Shown here: positions 7,764-13,972 of the stretch, piece after piece
Layout: each line of letters begins with the position of its first letter
Position numbering within the stretch: the stretch's first letter is position 1
Source of the DNA: CAISDA01 sp050258555
Lineage (GTDB): Bacteria > Bacteroidota > Ignavibacteria > UBA10030 > UBA8401
Assembly (NCBI GenBank): GCA_050258555.1
Contig: JBLMZA010000164.1
Span: forward strand, 1-21,535
DNA length: 21,535 nucleotides
Reading direction: 5' to 3'
Program-made: the position numbers and the translations under genes
Notes under the pieces: generated by a model
What the model was told of the DNA's origin: nothing
The model's database searches: none
What the model saw: the letters and a program-made list of their open reading frames with translations, nothing else

Positions 7764-7799
7764 AGAACGGAAAGATAAAGCAGAACAGAAAGATACAGC
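7764..7799. repeat. 18-bp imperfect tandem direct repeat (two copies)
   Basis: 7764-7781 and 7782-7799 are adjacent 18-mers differing at two positions (AGAACGGAAAGATAAAGC and AGAACAGAAAGATACAGC). They end one base before the palindrome at 7801. A related AGAAAGAT also precedes the other palindrome copy at 2181, so part of this unit may travel with the repeat element. Confidence 0.7.
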
Positions 7800-7800
7800 A

Positions 7801-7829
7801 GGGGCGAAGCAGCGCTTCGCCCCACATGA
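7801..7829. repeat. 29-bp dispersed palindromic repeat, copy 2
   Basis: Identical over 29 bases to 2181-2209: arms GGGGCGAAGC and GCTTCGCCCC around AGC, then ACATGA. It sits in the 277-bp gap between argS and rmlB. The right arm continues into a 17-bp tandem repeat. It is non-coding: peptides read through it in several frames are just translated repeat. Confidence 0.88.
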
Positions 7830-7881
7830 CGCTTCGCCCCACATGACGCTTCGCCCCACATGAGCCTTCACGCCACAAAAC
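7814..7881. repeat. 17-bp tandem repeat, three copies plus a degenerate fourth
   Basis: The unit GCTTCGCCCCACATGAC occurs at 7814-7830 and 7831-7847, and at 7848-7864 with only the last base changed. 7865-7881 matches at about 12 of 17 positions and looks like a decayed fourth copy. The unit is the right arm of the palindrome plus ACATGAC, so the array appears to have grown by duplication of half the palindromic element. Adjacent copies have no spacers, which excludes CRISPR. Confidence 0.85.
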
Positions 7882-7883
7882 AA

Positions 7884-7900
7884 CGATCCCGAAGGGGTCG
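7884..7900. repeat. Small imperfect palindrome CGATCCC/GGGGTCG
   Basis: A 17-bp near-palindrome with CGATCCC and GGGGTCG arms around GAA and a single mismatched pair. It lies between the tandem repeat and the larger hairpin at 7911-7939. The two hairpins together give the two-palindrome layout seen in REP-type extragenic elements, but membership in such a family is inferred only from shape. Confidence 0.45.
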
Positions 7901-7910
7901 CAGAAATTAG

Positions 7911-7939
7911 CCCGGGGTGATGCTGTGTATCACCCCGGG
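7911..7939 (-). terminator. GC-rich hairpin 22 bp after argS (possible terminator or REP-like palindrome)
   Basis: Perfect 11-bp inverted repeat with arms CCCGGGGTGAT and ATCACCCCGGG around a 7-base loop. On the minus strand it lies 22 bp past the argS stop and is followed by CTAATTTCTG, a weak T-rich tract. It could end the LytR_C-rsfS-argS transcript. Its poor T-run and its place beside other palindromes also fit a REP-like element. Confidence 0.55.
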
Positions 7940-7960
7940 AATGGGAGTTCCCAAAAAACA

Positions 7961-9610
7961 TTACATCTTTTCGGGGGCGTGGACGTTCAAGACGGCGCAT
8001 CCGTTTGCAATAACGGTCTTCGCCATCACGCACAACGCGATGCGGGCGCGCATGAGCTCGCGGTCCTCGCTGATCACGCGGTGCTCGTGATAGAACCGGT
8101 GGAATGCCTCCGAGACTTCCCGCAGATACAGCGTGAGACGGTGCGGCTCGTACGACTGCGCGCAGTTCACGAGCGAGGCCGGGAATTCGGCCAGCAGCTT
8201 AAGCAGCTCGAGTTCCTCCTTCGTCGACAAAAGCGCAAGGTTCGTCCCCTTCGCATACTCGGCCGGATCCGAAATGTCGAAACCCTGCTCTGCCGCAAAG
8301 CGCAGAATGCTCGCGATGCGCGCATGGGCGTATTGCAGATAGTAGACGGGATTCTGATCGGACTGCTGCTTGGCCAGCGCGATGTCGAATTCGAGATGCG
8401 TGTTGGCGCTGCGCATGACGAAGAAGTAATGCACCGCATCCACACCCACTTCATCGATCAGGTCGTCGAGCGTGTAGACGTTCGCATTGCGCTTCGACAT
8501 CTTCACGATCTCGTCCCCGTTCACGAACGACACCATCTGGTGTATGATCACCTTCACGTTGTCCGTCGAATACCCGAGGGCGCGCACGCCGGCAAGCACA
8601 TCGGGAATGGTCGCAATATGGTCGGCGCCGAAGATGTCGATCACCAGATCGAATCCGCGGCGGAATTTCTCGCGGTGGTAGGCGATGTCGGGCAGACGGT
8701 ATGTCGGCTCGCCCGTGCTTTTCACGATCACGCGGTCGGCATCGAGTCCGAGCGCCGTCGCGCGGAACCACACCGCGCCTTCGGCATCGTACGCCAGGTC
8801 GCGCTTGCGGAATTCTTCGATCACTTCGGCGATCTTGCCGGTTTTGTAGAGCGTGTCTTCGTTGTAGAACACATCATGCTTCACGCCGAGCCGTGCAAGC
8901 GTCTTTTTGATCGCCGCAAAGCACCATTCCTCGCCGCGCTTCCGGAAAAACTCCTTCTCGTCGTCTGTTTCGCGCTTGCTGCCGCCGAATTCATCGACGA
9001 TCTGCTGGGCGATTTCACGGATGTAGTCGCCCTGATACCCGTTTTCGGGCATGGGATAGTCGTCGCCCAGCGCCTGCCGGTAGCGCGCATAGACGCTCTC
9101 GCCGAGGTTGCGCATCTGATTGCCGGCGTTATTGAAATAATACTCGCGCGTCACATCGAATCCCGTCCACTCGAGGATGTTCGCCATGGCCGAGCCCAGA
9201 ATCACCTGCCGGCCGTGTCCGCTGTGCAGCGGGCCGGTGGGATTGGCGCTCACCCATTCGATGTTCGTCCTGCGCTTCGCGCCGTATTCCGAGCGGCCGA
9301 AATGCGCGCCCTCGAGCAGAATGCGCTTCGCATTCTCGAAGACCGCCGTGTCGGCAAAGCGGAAATTGATGAAGCCGGGACCCGCGATCTCGGCCGATGC
9401 GATGCGCGCGGAGTCGAGCTTCAGCGTGTCGAGGATGGACTGCGCCACCTGGCGCGGATTTTTGCCGACATGCTTTGCAAGCATCATGGCGACATTCGTG
9501 GTGAGATCGCCGTGGGCCGCGACTTTCGGCTTGTCGAAGATCAGGTCAACATTCGGATAGGATAGCGTCTGAAGCGCCGCGGTCAGTTCGGCGCGGAGGT
9601 ACTCTTTCAT
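7961..9610 (-). CDS. argS: Arginyl-tRNA synthetase
   Basis: This class I aminoacyl-tRNA synthetase charges tRNA-Arg in the cytoplasm. The 549 residues are in the normal range (about 550-580). It has the N-terminal Arg-tRNA-synthetase additional domain (about 1-85), the HIGH-type motif in SANPTGPLHSGHGR (121-134), KMSKR at 370-374, and the DALR anticodon-binding domain starting near YLQYAHARI (424-432). The ATG at 9610 overlaps the rsfS stop as ATGA, implying translational coupling. Downstream come two small inverted repeats and the intergenic repeat cluster. A 546-residue antisense frame across this gene is a composition artefact. Confidence 0.98.
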   Translation of the reverse strand: MKEYLRAELTAALQTLSYPNVDLIFDKPKVAAHGDLTTNVAMMLAKHVGKNPRQVAQSILDTLKLDSARIASAEIAGPGFINFRFADTAVFENAKRILLEGAHFGRSEYGAKRRTNIEWVSANPTGPLHSGHGRQVILGSAMANILEWTGFDVTREYYFNNAGNQMRNLGESVYARYRQALGDDYPMPENGYQGDYIREIAQQIVDEFGGSKRETDDEKEFFRKRGEEWCFAAIKKTLARLGVKHDVFYNEDTLYKTGKIAEVIEEFRKRDLAYDAEGAVWFRATALGLDADRVIVKSTGEPTYRLPDIAYHREKFRRGFDLVIDIFGADHIATIPDVLAGVRALGYSTDNVKVIIHQMVSFVNGDEIVKMSKRNANVYTLDDLIDEVGVDAVHYFFVMRSANTHLEFDIALAKQQSDQNPVYYLQYAHARIASILRFAAEQGFDISDPAEYAKGTNLALLSTKEELELLKLLAEFPASLVNCAQSYEPHRLTLYLREVSEAFHRFYHEHRVISEDRELMRARIALCVMAKTVIANGCAVLNVHAPEKM

Positions 9611-10134
9611 TCTGTCGTGTCTGCTTTCTTTTTCTTGGTGCGGGCCGGCTTTCTGCCGGCGGTAGTGGTCGTTGTTCGCTTTTTGGCGGGGACTTTTTTC
9701 ACTGCAGGAGCGGCTTCTGCCTCCTCCTCTTCCTCCTCACGCCTGATCCGGCGCAGCGACGGCTTCGCATGCTCGCCTTCATCCGTCACGTATTCCATTT
9801 TCGCGTCGCCCCAGAGCTTTTCAAGGTTGTAGAACTCGCGCGTCTGCTTGTGGAACACGTGCGCCACCACGTTCACGTAGTCGAGCAGCACCCACGAAGC
9901 GTCCGTATAGCCTTCGTTGCGCCACAGGCTCTCCCCCGCCTCGCGCGCTCCTTCACGGATCGCGTCGGCGATCGCCTTCACCTGCACGTCCGAATCGGCC
10001 GAACAGACGACGAAGAAATCCGTCATCGTGGTCAGCTTGCGCAGGTCCATGATGATGATGTTCTCCGCCTTCTTTGTGAGCGCCGAGAGCGCGATTTTCT
10101 TTGCAAGATTTTTTGATGTCACTATGGACCTCAT
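9607..10134 (-). CDS. rsfS: Ribosomal silencing factor RsfS with a charged C-terminal tail
   Basis: RsfS (RsfA/Iojap/DUF143) binds ribosomal protein uL14 on the 50S subunit and blocks subunit joining when nutrients are scarce. Residues 1-116 form the whole domain, with MTDFFVVCSADSDVQVKAIAD (37-57) and WVLLDYVNVVAHVFHKQTREFYNLEKLWGDA (81-111). Residues 117-175 are an extra low-complexity tail: a seven-residue run rich in Glu (RREEEEEEAE), then Ala/Lys/Thr-rich sequence ending KPARTKKKKADTTE. Most family members stop near 105-120 residues. The frame is open upstream to 10518, but the ATG at 10134 is right: it starts the domain and overlaps the previous gene's TGA as ATGA. Its own stop overlaps the argS start in the same way. 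Confidence 0.94.
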   Translation of the reverse strand: MRSIVTSKNLAKKIALSALTKKAENIIIMDLRKLTTMTDFFVVCSADSDVQVKAIADAIREGAREAGESLWRNEGYTDASWVLLDYVNVVAHVFHKQTREFYNLEKLWGDAKMEYVTDEGEHAKPSLRRIRREEEEEEAEAAPAVKKVPAKKRTTTTTAGRKPARTKKKKADTTE

Positions 10135-10613
10135 TCCTTTGTTTGTGGGTTCCAGGGGCGAAGACGCCGATAGTCCTTGCCGATGACGACAGACGCCGTC
10201 ACGAAATAATCGCGGCTGACTTCCTCCAGCACGTTCTTCGGATCGATGCCGAGATGCAGTGCCAGCTCTCGGGCCGTTTCGGGCTTGCCGCTGCGGTCGA
10301 TCACAAGCGACGCATCCTGATTGAAATTCTTGTAATTTTTCATCTCCACCACATCGTAACCGAGCGACCGCGCGAAATCGGTCATCGTCTGCCCCACGCC
10401 CGAAGCGCCGCAGCCGTTGAGCACGTCGATCTGGATTCCGCCGTTCACACGGAGACTGTCGCGCACATGCGCCGGAGGCAGCACGGGCTTTTGCGCGCGC
10501 GCGGCATACAGGCTCCACGATTCATAGCCGATCAGCGCAACCAGCGCGATGATGACGGCATTAAGGACGGCGGAACGCTTGTGCGGGCGTCCGGATGCAT
10601 CGGGAGCGTTCAT
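10131..10613 (-). CDS. Membrane-anchored LytR C-terminal (LytR_C) domain protein
   Basis: The product is 160 residues from the ATG at 10613; a TTG three codons further upstream is also possible. It has a short basic cytoplasmic N-terminus (HKRS), one membrane helix (about 15-36) and an extracytoplasmic LytR_C domain (PF13399-like): IQIDVLNGCGASGVGQTMTDFAR (60-82) and VTASVVIGKDYRRL (138-151). The catalytic LytR-CpsA-Psr domain that often precedes LytR_C in Gram-positives is absent, so this is probably a binding or structural envelope protein; its function is unknown. It heads a coupled unit with rsfS (ATGA overlap). Its start codon is only 8 bp from the T-run of an upstream terminator, so expression may depend on read-through or on a promoter hidden in 10664-10720. 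Confidence 0.87.
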   Translation of the reverse strand: MNAPDASGRPHKRSAVLNAVIIALVALIGYESWSLYAARAQKPVLPPAHVRDSLRVNGGIQIDVLNGCGASGVGQTMTDFARSLGYDVVEMKNYKNFNQDASLVIDRSGKPETARELALHLGIDPKNVLEEVSRDYFVTASVVIGKDYRRLRPWNPQTKE

Positions 10614-10620
10614 GAAAGAC

Positions 10621-10663
10621 AAAAAATAAACCGAATACGCCGGTTTGCGCCGGCATATTCGGT
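10621..10663 (-). terminator. Intrinsic terminator after the small secreted protein gene
   Basis: Minus-strand arms at 10650-10663 and 10630-10643 pair at 13 of 14 positions (ACCGAATA-GCCGG core) around a 6-base loop. They are followed by TTATTTTTT (10621-10629). This is a textbook rho-independent terminator, about 45 bp past the stop of the gene at 10708. It ends 8 bp before the start codon of the next gene, so it could also act as an attenuator of the LytR_C-rsfS-argS unit. Confidence 0.88.
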
Positions 10664-10707
10664 TGCATTAGTACGATTCACGGTGAAGTCACGGAAAAAC
10701 AATATGT

Positions 10708-11202
10708 TCAATATCCTTCGTCAAAAAATCCGGGATACCCCATCGAATACGGGGACTCATAGCCGTAGCCGTAATACGAATACGGCACCTGCCTGAACGA
10801 CACTCGCAGGAACATGTTGTCGGCAGGCTTGTAGTTCAGTTCGGCGCGGTCGATGAAAATGCCGGTCAGATTGCTCTGCAGACGCTTGTCGAGCGTGCTG
10901 TAGGGCGAATGCTGAAGGCTCACGTCCACGCGCGCATCGAGCTTATCGGAAAACTTGTACATCATGCTGTTCGTGTAGCGTCCCAGGGCAATGCCCTGCC
11001 TGCCGAACGCGGAATAACTCATCGAATAGCTTTGGCGCATCGTGAAATTCTCAGGATTGAAGAATCCCAGCCACGCTTCAGACGTCGGAGGATGGACGAA
11101 GGATTGAGCGGGGCTCACTTCTTCGGCCTTCCGGAACTGCGCATCGGCCTGCATCACACACAGCAATGCCAGGACTGCGGCGGCAATGATCATCCTTTTC
11201 AT
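10708..11202 (-). CDS. Small secreted or outer-membrane-associated protein of unknown function
   Basis: The product is 164 residues and is not recognised. It has a clear Sec signal peptide: MKR, a hydrophobic core to about residue 18, and a likely cut after ADA-21 before QF. The Cys at 15 is inside the core and not in a lipobox. The mature part has alternating aromatic/polar stretches (FTMRQSYSMSYSAFGRQGIALGRYTNSMMYKF, 53-84; LDARVDVSLQHSPYS, 88-102) suggesting amphipathic beta strands, and a Tyr/Gly-rich C-terminus (YSYYGYGYESPYSMGYPG, 141-158). It is too short for a full porin barrel; an outer-membrane-associated or periplasmic beta protein is more likely. It is a single-gene transcription unit with a strong promoter, a good ribosome site (GAGGGA, 5 bases before ATG) and its own terminator, so it may be abundant. 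Confidence 0.88.
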   Translation of the reverse strand: MKRMIIAAAVLALLCVMQADAQFRKAEEVSPAQSFVHPPTSEAWLGFFNPENFTMRQSYSMSYSAFGRQGIALGRYTNSMMYKFSDKLDARVDVSLQHSPYSTLDKRLQSNLTGIFIDRAELNYKPADNMFLRVSFRQVPYSYYGYGYESPYSMGYPGFFDEGY

Positions 11203-11238
11203 ACATCCCTCGCAATAAAGAGAACATCCTTACACCGT

Positions 11239-11267
11239 ATTTTAAAAAAAACCGGCGGCTTTGTCAA
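11239..11267 (-). promoter_or_regulatory. Strong sigma70-type promoter, TTGACA-N17-TAAAAT
   Basis: On the minus strand TTGACA (11262-11267) is a perfect -35, separated by exactly 17 bases from TAAAAT (11239-11244), which matches the -10 consensus at five of six positions. The spacer ends in a T-run. Transcription would begin near 11232, giving a leader of about 30 bases with GAGGGA before the ATG at 11202. It lies in the 91-bp gap after the pyrophosphorylase gene. Confidence 0.82.
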
Positions 11268-11293
11268 GTCGCCCACACGGACCTTTCCCCCTG

Positions 11294-12046
11294 CTACTGG
11301 CCTCGCGCCACGAGCACCGATTCGGCCTCGACCAGCTGGTCGATCGTATTGATGCCGCGGATCTCGTTGTGGTCCACCGCCTTCACCGCCGAGACCGGCA
11401 TCGTATGCTTCCAGAAGTAGCCGAAGACGTCGGTCAGATAATATTCGTTCTGGGCGTTGTGCGCGTCGATATGATGCAGCGCGTCGTAGAGCATCTTCGC
11501 ATTGAAGATGTAGATGCCGGAATTGATCTCCTTGACCGCCAGCTGTTCCGGCGTGGCATCGCGATGCTCGACGATCGCTTCGACATAGCCGTTGCCGTTG
11601 CGCAGCACGCGGCCGTATCCGGTCGGATCGTCCACATCGGCCGTCAGAATCGTCGCCGCCGCTTCCGAGGCGTGATGATGCGAGATCATGTCTTCGATCG
11701 TCTTTTCCTGCAGCAGCGGCACATCCCCCGAGAGCACGAGCACGTCTCCATCATAGGAACCCAGAAGCGCTTCGGTCTGCATGATCGCATGCCCCGTGCC
11801 GAGCTGCGGTTCCTGCACCGCATACTCGACCAGAGGAGCGACCTTCGTCACATGCTCGATCACCGATTCGCGCTTGAAGCCGACGATCACCACCACCCGG
11901 CTCGAATGGATGTCGTATGCCAGGCGGACCACATGTTCGATCATCGGTATTTCGCAGACTTCGAACATGACTTTCGCTTTTTCCGAATTCTTCATGCGGG
12001 TTCCCTTGCCCGCGGCCATGATCACAGTAGCAAGTTTTCGTTCCAT
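11294..12046 (-). CDS. GlmU N-terminal-type sugar-phosphate nucleotidyltransferase, stand-alone
   Basis: The 250-residue pyrophosphorylase matches the uridyltransferase half of GlmU, which makes UDP-GlcNAc from GlcNAc-1-phosphate and UTP. Motifs are VIMAAGKGTRMKN (8-20), QEPQLGTGHA (78-87), LSGDVPLL (105-112), DDPTGYGRVLR (139-149), EINSGIY (173-179), NEYYLTD (200-206) and GINT (231-234). The left-handed beta-helix acetyltransferase half of normal GlmU (about 450 residues in all) is absent, and no frame for it follows. GlcNAc-1-phosphate would then have to come from another enzyme. It has a good Shine-Dalgarno (AAGGGG) and lies 50 bp after panC. UDP-GlcNAc made here could feed wecB, though a different sugar phosphate cannot be excluded. 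Confidence 0.9.
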   Translation of the reverse strand: MERKLATVIMAAGKGTRMKNSEKAKVMFEVCEIPMIEHVVRLAYDIHSSRVVVIVGFKRESVIEHVTKVAPLVEYAVQEPQLGTGHAIMQTEALLGSYDGDVLVLSGDVPLLQEKTIEDMISHHHASEAAATILTADVDDPTGYGRVLRNGNGYVEAIVEHRDATPEQLAVKEINSGIYIFNAKMLYDALHHIDAHNAQNEYYLTDVFGYFWKHTMPVSAVKAVDHNEIRGINTIDQLVEAESVLVARGQ

Positions 12047-12096
12047 AGACCCCTTATTGGTTTAGACGGATGATTGAGCGCTTTGGTTCCGACGCC

Positions 12097-12951
12097 TTAG
12101 GGAACCATCACGAGTGTATTGTCGATCAGCCTCGTCCGTCCGAAACGGACGGCCAGCGGAATCAGAACCTGCTGCCCCCTTTTCAGCGTCTCGACAAGTT
12201 CCAGCGTTTCCGCATCGACCACCGAAATATAATCCACTTCCACGTTCGGCTTCGATGTGATCATCTGGGTCATACTTGAAACAATTTTCTGCGCCGTACG
12301 TTCGCCCGATGCGATCATTTCTTCGGCCCGCTTCAGCGACTGCGACAGCACCGGCGCATCGGAGCGTTCGCGCGCGCTCAGATACACGTTTCTCGAGCTT
12401 TTGGCCAGGCCGTCTGATTCGCGCACCGTGGGAACGATGACAATCTCGATCCGGAAATTCAGATCCTTCACCATGCGCCGGATGATGACCGACTGCTGGG
12501 CGTCCTTCTGTCCGAAATACGCCTTGTGCGGATTGACGATCTGGAAGAGCTTCGACACGATCGTGGTGACGCCTTTGAAATGCGTGGGCCGGAATGTGCC
12601 TTCGAGCACCGCGGAGAGATTGTCCACTTGGACGTATGTCGAATAGCCGGACGGATACATCTCCGTCGAATCGGGGAGAAAAAGAATGTCGCATCCGGCC
12701 TCCTCGGCCGCCTGCCGATCGTGCTCTATATCGCGCGGATATTTGGTGAAGTCTTCGCCCGGACCGAACTGCGTGGGATTCACATACACCGAGACGACGA
12801 CGACGTCGCATTCCTGTCGCGCGCGGCGGATGAGCGTCTGATGCCCTTCGTGAAGATATCCCATGGTCGGCACGAAGCCGATCCGTTTTCCCTGTATCCG
12901 CAACGCTTCGCAGCGGTCCTGCACATCGATGATTGAAGCAATGCTTTCCAT
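12097..12951 (-). CDS. panC: Pantothenate synthetase (pantoate-beta-alanine ligase)
   Basis: The enzyme joins pantoate and beta-alanine with ATP in the last step of pantothenate (CoA precursor) synthesis. From the ATG at 12951 it has 284 residues, the usual size. Motifs are VPTMGYLHEGHQTLI (27-41, the HIGH-like site), YVNPTQFGPGEDFTKYPRD (56-74), YFGQKDAQQ (145-153) and ESDGLAKSSRNVYLS (178-192). The open frame reaches 13011, but the first 20 residues there (MPGALHAWPG...) do not fit the family and come from a GC-rich inverted repeat. It follows arginase after 93 bp, the widest gap in this part of the strand. Confidence 0.97.
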   Translation of the reverse strand: MESIASIIDVQDRCEALRIQGKRIGFVPTMGYLHEGHQTLIRRARQECDVVVVSVYVNPTQFGPGEDFTKYPRDIEHDRQAAEEAGCDILFLPDSTEMYPSGYSTYVQVDNLSAVLEGTFRPTHFKGVTTIVSKLFQIVNPHKAYFGQKDAQQSVIIRRMVKDLNFRIEIVIVPTVRESDGLAKSSRNVYLSARERSDAPVLSQSLKRAEEMIASGERTAQKIVSSMTQMITSKPNVEVDYISVVDAETLELVETLKRGQQVLIPLAVRFGRTRLIDNTLVMVP

Positions 12952-12981
12952 GCTGAAGTTCTTCCCCTCTGCCCCTTGCAC

Positions 12982-13009
12982 GCCCGGCCATGCGTGTAAG
13001 GCGCCGGGC
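12982..13009. other. Inverted repeat in the arginase-panC gap
   Basis: Arms GCCCGGC (12982-12988) and GCCGGGC (13003-13009) can pair around 14 bases within the 93-bp gap. No T-run follows on the minus strand, so it is not an intrinsic terminator. It could be a processing or attenuation hairpin, or chance in GC-rich DNA. Confidence 0.35.
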
Positions 13010-13044
13010 ATCCGTGTGTGAGCTGAGCAAATAATGATGTCTGC

Positions 13045-13947
13045 TTAGATGATTTTCTTTCCCAGTCCCGACTGCATCAGTTCGACGGCGAATTCGGCAG
13101 ACTGGTTGTGATGGTCGAGAATCGGATTCGTTTCCACGAATTCGAGTGACGACATGCGCTTCGATTCGGCAAGCGTCTCCATGATCAGATGCGCCTCCCT
13201 GTAGTCGAGTCCGCCTTTGACCGGCGTTCCCACGCCGGGACAGATCTGCGGATCGACCGAATCCAAATCGAAGCTGACGTGGAGGAAATCCACGTCGTGC
13301 ATCTTTTTGAGAGCCCGGGCCATGACGACCGCCATGCCGTGCTTATCGATATCCTCCATGGTGAAAATATTGACGCCCCGCGACTTGATGGCGATCTTCT
13401 CGCCTTCATCGAGCTCGCGGATGCCGATGAGCGTCACATTGTGCGGATCGACTTTCGTAAAGGCGCCTCCCACGCCGGTGAGCGCTTCGGCTCCGATGCC
13501 CATCGATGCCGCAAGCGGCATGCCGTGGATGTTTCCCGAGGGCGAGGTCTCTTCCGAATTCATGTCGCCGTGCGCGTCGATCCACATGACCCCGAGCGTC
13601 TTCCCGGCCGCGCGGCAGTACGACGCCGCCCCGGCAATGGTCCCGATGGCGATCGCATGGTCGCCCCCCAACACGAGCGGAAAGGCGTCGGCCGCAAGGA
13701 TCTCATCGACACGTGCGGCAAGCACGGAACATGCGCGGACGATTTCTGGAAGGTACTTCAGGCGGGGATTCTCGATTGTCTGAAGCTCGGGGGACGTGAT
13801 GGCGATATCACCCTCATCGATGACCGTATGCCCGAGTTTGCGAAGCTTTTCTGTGACACCGGCGATGCGGAGCGCCGACGGTCCCATGTCGACGCCGCGG
13901 CGCCCGGCACCGAGGTCCATCGGTACGCCGAGAATATGTATGTTCAT
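13045..13947 (-). CDS. rocF: Arginase
   Basis: This member of the ureohydrolase family hydrolyses arginine to ornithine and urea. It is 300 residues, the family's standard length. The dinuclear manganese ligands are visible: GGDH (His97), IDAHGDMN (Asp124, His126, Asp128) and SFDLDSVDP (Asp227, Asp229). N-terminal MDLGAGRRGVDMGPSALR (10-27) and SGNIHGMPLA (137-146, substrate loop) favour arginase over agmatinase. The ATG has no Shine-Dalgarno; it is preceded by a T-run. It lies 25 bp after accD. No urease, ornithine-using gene or arginine importer is in the window, so its metabolic purpose (nitrogen recycling or polyamine supply) is open. Confidence 0.95.
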   Translation of the reverse strand: MNIHILGVPMDLGAGRRGVDMGPSALRIAGVTEKLRKLGHTVIDEGDIAITSPELQTIENPRLKYLPEIVRACSVLAARVDEILAADAFPLVLGGDHAIAIGTIAGAASYCRAAGKTLGVMWIDAHGDMNSEETSPSGNIHGMPLAASMGIGAEALTGVGGAFTKVDPHNVTLIGIRELDEGEKIAIKSRGVNIFTMEDIDKHGMAVVMARALKKMHDVDFLHVSFDLDSVDPQICPGVGTPVKGGLDYREAHLIMETLAESKRMSSLEFVETNPILDHHNQSAEFAVELMQSGLGKKII

Positions 13948-13972
13948 AAAAAAGCGGGATAGTAATGTCTGC

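Noticed and set aside
7814..7881. CRISPR-like short repeats
   Set aside because: The 17-bp units are directly adjacent with no spacers, and no cas genes are present.
7680..8033. Small ORFs crossing the argS-rmlB gap on the minus strand
   Set aside because: Their peptides (for example HVGRS...MWGEASCGAKR) are translations of the tandem repeat, not protein sequence.
7925..9565. 546-codon open frame on the plus strand
   Set aside because: It is exactly antisense to argS, which has complete family motifs. The peptide is rich in His/Arg/Asp with no recognisable domain, a typical shadow in GC-rich DNA.
10708..11202. Lipoprotein call for the 164-residue protein (Cys15)
   Set aside because: The cysteine lies within the hydrophobic core without a proper lipobox, while a normal signal-peptidase I site (ADA-QF) follows.
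12982..13009. Terminator between arginase and panC
   Set aside because: The inverted repeat lacks a following T-run on the transcribed strand. It is listed only as an inverted repeat.
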